A stretch of DNA of 64,000 bases, from NCBI RefSeq assembly GCF_034059295.1, contig NZ_CP139141.1, positions 4,819,001-4,883,000 on the forward strand. Reading direction: 5' to 3'. Every line of letters begins with the position of its first letter. Position 1 is the first letter of the stretch. This document shows, one piece after another, positions 59,588 through 64,000 of this stretch. The DNA is from Pseudomonas sp. HR96. GTDB taxonomy: Bacteria > Pseudomonadota > Gammaproteobacteria > Pseudomonadales > Pseudomonadaceae. Under the pieces are notes generated by a model. It saw only the letters and a list, made by a program, of their open reading frames with translations. It made no database searches and was not told the DNA's origin. The position numbers and the translations under genes are program-made.

Positions 59588-59695
59588 CTAGGCAGCGTGC
59601 TCGGCAAACCGCACCATCAGCAACACCAGCCCGGCGATCAGCACCAGCGTGCCGACCACCTTGCGCAGGCGTCGGGGCGCGTCTCGTACAGCCAT
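59588..59695 (-). CDS. Short membrane protein downstream of sodA (35 aa)
   Basis: A 35-codon ORF with an ATG 11 bp after the sodA stop and GAGG at 5 bp spacing. The product has a basic N-terminus (RDAPRRLRK) and one hydrophobic segment (about residues 13-29), the layout of a small single-pass inner-membrane protein. No family was recognised. It could equally be a non-conserved frame; its position and ribosome site are the only support. Confidence 0.45.
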   Translation of the reverse strand: MAVRDAPRRLRKVVGTLVLIAGLVLLMVRFAEHAA

Positions 59696-59706
59696 GAACG
59701 CCTCGA

Positions 59707-60318
59707 TCAAGCCAGCGCAGCTTGATAGCGCCGCTCAACCTCAGCCCAATTGACCACGTTGTAGAAGGCGCTGATGTATTCCGGGCGGCGGTTCTGGTAT
59801 TTCAGGTAATAGGCGTGTTCCCACACGTCGAGGCCGAGGATCGGCGTGTTGCCGTTCATCAGCGGGCTGTCCTGGTTGCCACTGCTCTCGACCACCAGCT
59901 TTTTCTCTCTGGTCACGCTGAGCCAGGCCCAGCCGCTGCCGAAACGGCTAAGGGCGGCCTTGGTGAACGCTTCCTTGAAGGCCTCAAGGCCACCCAGCTC
60001 GGCGTCGATAGCCTGGGCCACGGCGCCCTGCGGCGCACCACCGCCCTGCGGCGACATCACTTCCCAGAACAATGAATGGTTGGCGTGGCCGCCGCCCTGG
60101 TTGATCACTGCGGCCTGGTACTGCTCGGGCAACTGCTTGACGCCGGCGACCAGTTTTTCGATCGGCCACTCGGCGTACTCGGTGCCGTCCACGGCCGCGT
60201 TGAGATTGTTGATGTAGGTCTGGTGGTGCTTTGTATGGTGGATTTCCATGGTCTTGGCGTCGATATGGGGCTCGAGCGCATCGTAGGCATAGGTCAAGGC
60301 GGGCAAAGTGTAAGGCAT
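59707..60318 (-). CDS. sodA: Manganese superoxide dismutase SodA
   Basis: SodA disproportionates superoxide in the cytoplasm. It has 203 residues with metal ligands H27, H81, D164 and H168. The [11 protein letters not shown] motif fits the Mn form. The ATG at 60318 is preferred to the GTG one codon upstream. A Fur-box-like site lies about 43 bp upstream. In PAO1 the gene is cotranscribed with fumC; fumC is absent here. Confidence 0.96.
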   Translation of the reverse strand: MPYTLPALTYAYDALEPHIDAKTMEIHHTKHHQTYINNLNAAVDGTEYAEWPIEKLVAGVKQLPEQYQAAVINQGGGHANHSLFWEVMSPQGGGAPQGAVAQAIDAELGGLEAFKEAFTKAALSRFGSGWAWLSVTREKKLVVESSGNQDSPLMNGNTPILGLDVWEHAYYLKYQNRRPEYISAFYNVVNWAEVERRYQAALA

Positions 60319-60360
60319 CACGATCTCCTGAAAGCTAGCAAACGAAACTCATTATTAATT

Positions 60361-60379
60361 GTTAATGAGAATCATAGCA
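60361..60379 (-). promoter_or_regulatory. Fur-box-like site upstream of sodA
   Basis: The 19 bases match the consensus GATAATGATAATCATTATC at 13 positions by hand comparison, with a strong TTAATGAGAATCAT centre. Iron-repressed sodA expression is known in Pseudomonas. Between this site and pmbA (60380-60461) nothing else is recognisable. Confidence 0.65.
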
Positions 60380-60461
60380 ACAGGAGATCTTGGGGCGTGT
60401 GCCTGGACGAGGTCAGATCGAGCGGCCAGCGGCCGCCCGGACGCGGTATCGATGATCGGCC

Positions 60462-61808
60462 TCAGCTGCCCGCCACTGTCATCCGCTCGATCAGCACCGA
60501 GCCCGTGCGGATGTTGCTGCGCAGTTCCAGGTCGTTGCCCACTGCGACGATCTGCTTGAACATGTCCCGCATATTGCCGGCGATGGTTACCTCTTGCACC
60601 GGGAACTGAATTTCGCCGTTCTCGACCCAGAAGCCGGCAGCCCCCCTGGAATAATCACCGGTGACCATATTCAGCCCCTGCCCCATCAGCTCGGTGACCA
60701 GCAGGCCACGGCCCATCTGCTTTATCAGCGCCGCCTGGTCCTGGTCGCCGTGGGTGACGAACAGGTTGTGTACGCCACCCGCGTTGGCGGTGCTGGGCAG
60801 GCCCATCTTGCGCCCGGAGTAGGTGCTGAGGATATATGACACCAGCACGCCATCCTTGACGAAGGGCTTGGCATAGGTGGCCAGGCCGTCGCCGTCGAAG
60901 GCCGAACTGCCCATGGCATGCTTGAGGTGCGGGCGCTCGTCGAGGGTCAGCCACTGCGGGAACAGGGTCTGGCCCATGGAGCCCTCGAGAAACGACGACT
61001 TGCGGTACAGATTGCCCCCGGAGACGGCCCCCAGGAAGCTGCCGAACAATCCGCCCGCCAGTTCGGCGGAGAACAGCACCGGCACTTCGCAGGTCGGTAC
61101 GGGCCGGGCGCCCAGGCGGCTGGCGGCGCGCTCGGCGGCACGCTTGCCGATGCTCACCGGATCGGCCAGCAGTTCGCCTTGGCGATTGACGTCATACCAG
61201 TAGTCGCGCTGCATCTGCCCCGAGCCCTCGGCGATCATCACGCAGCTGAGGCTGTGGCGCGTGGAGGCATAGCCGCCGACGAAGCCGTGGCTGTTGCCAT
61301 ACACCCGGCAGCCCTGGTGGGTGTTCAGGGTGGTGCCGTCGGCGTTCTTGATTCGCGCATCCGCCTCGAACGCTGCCGCTTCGCATTGCAGGGCCTTCTC
61401 GATGGCCTGCTCGGGGCTGATGTCCCAGGCATGGTAGAGATCGAAGTCGGGCAGCTCGCGGGCCATCAGGGCCGGGTCAGCCAGGCCCGAGCAGTCATCC
61501 TCGGAGGTATGCTCGGCAATGGCCAGGGCTGCTGCGACGGTTTCGCGGATGGCCTCGGCGCCGCTGGCCGAGGTGCTGGCCGAGCCTTTGCGCTGGCCGA
61601 CGTACAAGGTGATGCCAAACCCCTGGTCACGGTTGAATTCGACCGTTTCCACCTCGCGCTGGCGGACCGAAGTGGACAGCCCCTGCTCCAGCGAAACAGC
61701 CACCTCACAAGCGGTGGCGCCTTGGCGACGGGCCTCGGCGAGGATCTGTTCAACTTGCTCCTGCAGGGCGGGCAACGCCTGTGGGCCGACGCTCTGAGCT
61801 GCGTTCAT
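60462..61808 (-). CDS. pmbA: Metalloprotease PmbA (TldE)
   Basis: PmbA/TldE is the non-catalytic partner of TldD; together they mature peptide antibiotics and degrade CcdA in E. coli. It has 448 residues. The glycine-rich core ([33 protein letters not shown]) is typical, and it lacks the HExxH of TldD. The ATG at 61808 follows GGAG at 6 bp. It is divergent from darP. Confidence 0.95.
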   Translation of the reverse strand: MNAAQSVGPQALPALQEQVEQILAEARRQGATACEVAVSLEQGLSTSVRQREVETVEFNRDQGFGITLYVGQRKGSASTSASGAEAIRETVAAALAIAEHTSEDDCSGLADPALMARELPDFDLYHAWDISPEQAIEKALQCEAAAFEADARIKNADGTTLNTHQGCRVYGNSHGFVGGYASTRHSLSCVMIAEGSGQMQRDYWYDVNRQGELLADPVSIGKRAAERAASRLGARPVPTCEVPVLFSAELAGGLFGSFLGAVSGGNLYRKSSFLEGSMGQTLFPQWLTLDERPHLKHAMGSSAFDGDGLATYAKPFVKDGVLVSYILSTYSGRKMGLPSTANAGGVHNLFVTHGDQDQAALIKQMGRGLLVTELMGQGLNMVTGDYSRGAAGFWVENGEIQFPVQEVTIAGNMRDMFKQIVAVGNDLELRSNIRTGSVLIERMTVAGS

Positions 61809-61918
61809 GCTGTTCTCCACTTCAAATTCTGATTTCGGCAGGGGGTCGATCTACGACCGGGCCGGACAAGCGGCCCCCGACTGGTTATCATGGCGGCGAT
61901 TATTTTCGGACTGCCCCC

Positions 61919-62440
61919 ATGGTTGATTCTTACGACGACTCCCTCGGCGAGGGAAAAAGCAAAACTCAGGTCAAGCGCGAGCTGCATGCGCTGGTGGACC
62001 TGGGCGAGCGCCTTACCACCCTCAAGCCGGACACGCTCAACAAGCTGCCGCTGACCGATGCGCTGCGCAAGGCCCTGGCCGACGCGCCCAAGCACACGGC
62101 CAACATCGCGCGCAAACGGCACATCCAGTTCATCGGCAAGCTGATGCGCGATCAGGACACCGACGCCATTCTGGTGCTGCTCGACCAGCTGGACGCCTCG
62201 ACGCGGCAATACAACGAGCGGTTCCACAACCTCGAGCGCTGGCGCGATCGCCTGGTGACCGGTACCGACGCGGTGCTGGAAGCCTTCGTGAGCGAGTACC
62301 CGGATGCCGACCGTCAGCAGTTGCGTTCGCTGATCCGCCAGGCCCAGCACGAGACCGCGCACAACAAGCCGCCGGCCAGCACCCGCAAGATCTTCAAGTA
62401 CATCCGCGAGCTGGACGAGACCCAGCGCGGTCTGCGCTAG
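61919..62440 (+). CDS. darP: 50S ribosome assembly factor DarP (YjgA, DUF615)
   Basis: DarP/YjgA associates with late pre-50S particles. It is a 173-residue, highly charged, helical protein with the family motifs [17 protein letters not shown] and [20 protein letters not shown]. It lies between pmbA and tldD, a conserved arrangement. The ATG at 61919 is chosen by similarity. Confidence 0.95.
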   Translation: MVDSYDDSLGEGKSKTQVKRELHALVDLGERLTTLKPDTLNKLPLTDALRKALADAPKHTANIARKRHIQFIGKLMRDQDTDAILVLLDQLDASTRQYNERFHNLERWRDRLVTGTDAVLEAFVSEYPDADRQQLRSLIRQAQHETAHNKPPASTRKIFKYIRELDETQRGLR

Positions 62441-62475
62441 ACCCCGCCAAGGCTGGCCAGTGCTGCGGGCGCAGA

Positions 62476-63918
62476 TCATGCGCCCGTGCCGCCCACCGTG
62501 ATCGCATCGATCTTCAGGGTCGGCTGGCCGACGCCCACCGGCACCGACTGGCCGTCCTTGCCGCAAGTGCCCACGCCGCTGTCCAGGGCCAGGTCGTTGC
62601 CGACCATCGACACCTTGCTCATCGCTTCAGGACCATTGCCGATCAGCGTCGCGCCCTTGACCGGCACGGTGATCTTGCCGTCCTCGATCAGGTAGGCCTC
62701 GCTGGTGGAGAACACGAATTTGCCGCTGGTGATGTCGACCTGGCCACCGCCGAGGTTGGCGCAGTAGATGCCCTTCTTCACCGAGGCAATGATTTCAGCC
62801 GGGTCACTCTGGCCGCCGAGCATGTAGGTATTGGTCATGCGCGGCATCGGCAGGTGTGCGTAGGATTCGCGGCGACCGTTGCCCGTGCAGGCGACGCCCA
62901 TCAGGCGGGCGTTGAGCTTGTCCTGCATGTAGCCCTTGAGCACGCCGTTCTCGATCAGCGTGGTGCATTCGGTCCGGGTGCCCTCGTCATCGACGCTGAG
63001 CGAGCCGCGACGGCCGCTCAAGGTGCCATCGTCGACGATGGTGCACAGGCTCGAGGCCACCCTTTCACCGATACGACCGCTGTAGGCCGAACTGCCCTTG
63101 CGGTTGAAATCGCCTTCCAGGCCATGACCAACGGCCTCGTGCAGGAGTACCCCGGACCAGCCGGAGCCAAGCACCACCGGCAAGGTGCCGGCCGGCGCCG
63201 GGATCGCCTCGAGGTTGACCAGCGCCTGACGCAACGCTTCGCGGGCGTAACCCATGGCGCGGTCGTCGGCCAGGAAGTAGCGATAGTCAGTACGCCCGCC
63301 GCCGCCGTGCCCGCCGCGCTCGCGGCGCCCGTTCTGCTCGACGATGACGCTGACATTGAAGCGCACCAATGGGCGCACGTCAGCGGCCAGACTGCCGTCG
63401 GCGGCGGCCACCAGGATGCGCTCCCAGACCCCGGCCATGCTCACCGTGACCTGCTGGATGCGCGGGTCGAGCAGGCGCGTGGCGGCGTCGACGCGCTTGA
63501 GCAGGTCGACCTTTTCGGCGCGGGTCAGCACCTCCAGAGGGTTGTCCGGGCCGTACAACTGCACGATGTCGCTGCTGTGGAACGCCTGCACGCGGCCGTT
63601 CTGGCCGGCCCGGGAGATCGAGCGGGCGGCGCGGGCGGCCTGCAGCAAGGCGTCCTCGCTGATGGTGTTGCTGTAGGCGAAGCCGGTCTTCTCGCCAGAC
63701 TGGGCCCGCACGCCCACGCCTTGGTCGAGGTTGAAGCTGCCTTCCTTGACGATGCCGTCCTCGAGCGCCCACGACTCGGAAATCTGCCCCTGGAAATACA
63801 GATCCGCGGCGTCGATGCCGGGCCCGGCGAGGTCGCCCAGCACCGACTGCAGGCTGTCGAGCGTCAAACCGCCGGGGGCCAACAGGTGTTCACTGACTGT
63901 GGATAACAACTCGCTCAT
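62476..63918 (-). CDS. tldD: Metalloprotease TldD
   Basis: TldD is the catalytic subunit of the TldD/TldE protease. It has 480 residues with the metal-binding HEAVGH (H260-H264) inside the conserved [14 protein letters not shown]. The ATG at 63918 follows GGAG at 5 bp; a GTG two codons upstream is less likely. Its partner pmbA is 0.7 kb away. Upstream sequence to the window end (63919-64000) holds no certain gene. Confidence 0.97.
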   Translation of the reverse strand: MSELLSTVSEHLLAPGGLTLDSLQSVLGDLAGPGIDAADLYFQGQISESWALEDGIVKEGSFNLDQGVGVRAQSGEKTGFAYSNTISEDALLQAARAARSISRAGQNGRVQAFHSSDIVQLYGPDNPLEVLTRAEKVDLLKRVDAATRLLDPRIQQVTVSMAGVWERILVAAADGSLAADVRPLVRFNVSVIVEQNGRRERGGHGGGGRTDYRYFLADDRAMGYAREALRQALVNLEAIPAPAGTLPVVLGSGWSGVLLHEAVGHGLEGDFNRKGSSAYSGRIGERVASSLCTIVDDGTLSGRRGSLSVDDEGTRTECTTLIENGVLKGYMQDKLNARLMGVACTGNGRRESYAHLPMPRMTNTYMLGGQSDPAEIIASVKKGIYCANLGGGQVDITSGKFVFSTSEAYLIEDGKITVPVKGATLIGNGPEAMSKVSMVGNDLALDSGVGTCGKDGQSVPVGVGQPTLKIDAITVGGTGA

Positions 63919-64000
63919 GTTCACTCCAGGATCTGTGCAGGTCGCCAGGCGGCCTGTGAAAAATTCTCGTCGCCGGCAAGCTTGCCTGGCGCAAAGCGCC

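Noticed and set aside
63924..64000. Possible C-terminus of an upstream minus-strand gene ending TGA at 63921-63923
   Set aside because: An open frame of 25 codons runs to the window edge, but its residues match no family I recognise, and the sequence resembles ordinary intergenic inverted repeats.

Overview
The window is high-G+C gammaproteobacterial chromosome and is almost certainly Pseudomonas. Evidence is the gene order secA–dciA–lpxC–ftsZ…mraZ–rnpB–rsmI–lpoA, the rpoN–hpf–ptsN–rapZ–ptsO cluster, the fused cysNC, the long TrpS and AlgW. From memory, the order of the halves follows P. aeruginosa PAO1 (rpoN and ftsZ loci close together) rather than P. putida KT2440, where these blocks are far apart.

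Layout. 1-2681: 5' part of secA (minus). 3011-3469: DciA-like gene. 3501-4350: repeat element A. 4448-22347: the complete division/cell-wall (dcw) cluster on the minus strand, transcribed mraZ-rsmH-ftsL-ftsI-murE-murF-mraY-murD-ftsW-murG-murC-ddlB-ftsQ-ftsA-ftsZ-lpxC, mostly with overlapping start and stop codons and headed by a sigma70 promoter and a three-repeat MraZ operator. 22671-24000: RNase P RNA and rsmI. 24180-27617: lpoA-yraN-gmhA-dolP (plus). 27687-29802: rplM-rpsI and sspA-sspB (minus), with no petABC genes between rpsI and sspA. 30089-35708: a GlxA-like regulator, zapE, repeat element B, trpS, an alpha/beta hydrolase and zapG. 35777-38950: a BvgA/BvgS-like two-component pair. 39145-42912: cysD-cysNC and a NIF3-family gene. 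43085-44251: algW. 44340-49081: hisG-hisD-hisC and ibaG-murA. 49192-52249: mlaFEDCB. 52481-59509: kdsD-kdsC-lptC-lptA-lptB-rpoN-hpf-ptsN-rapZ-ptsO. 59588-63918: a 35-residue membrane ORF, sodA, pmbA, darP and tldD.

Most of the window builds and maintains the envelope: peptidoglycan precursors (murA, murC-G, mraY, ddlB), division (fts, zapE, zapG), lipid A and LPS core/transport (lpxC, gmhA, kdsD/C, lptABC), phospholipid asymmetry (mla), lipoproteins (lpoA, dolP) and envelope stress proteolysis (algW). The nitrogen-PTS and sigma54 genes, histidine synthesis, sulfate activation and ribosomal proteins are the other housekeeping blocks.

The least ordinary content is a pair of 560-bp repeat elements (core A 3614-4173, core B 32505-33064). 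Each has 221- and 231-bp inverted arms around a 108-bp spacer and is flanked by short tandem arrays. Judged by arm-specific bases, the two copies have the same orientation, but the spacer is inverted in one relative to the other. The spacer contains a hairpin with two compensatory base-pair changes between copies, and one boundary hairpin also shows a compensatory change. Other points of note are the missing petABC, the inserted BvgS-like system, and sodA without its usual fumC partner.
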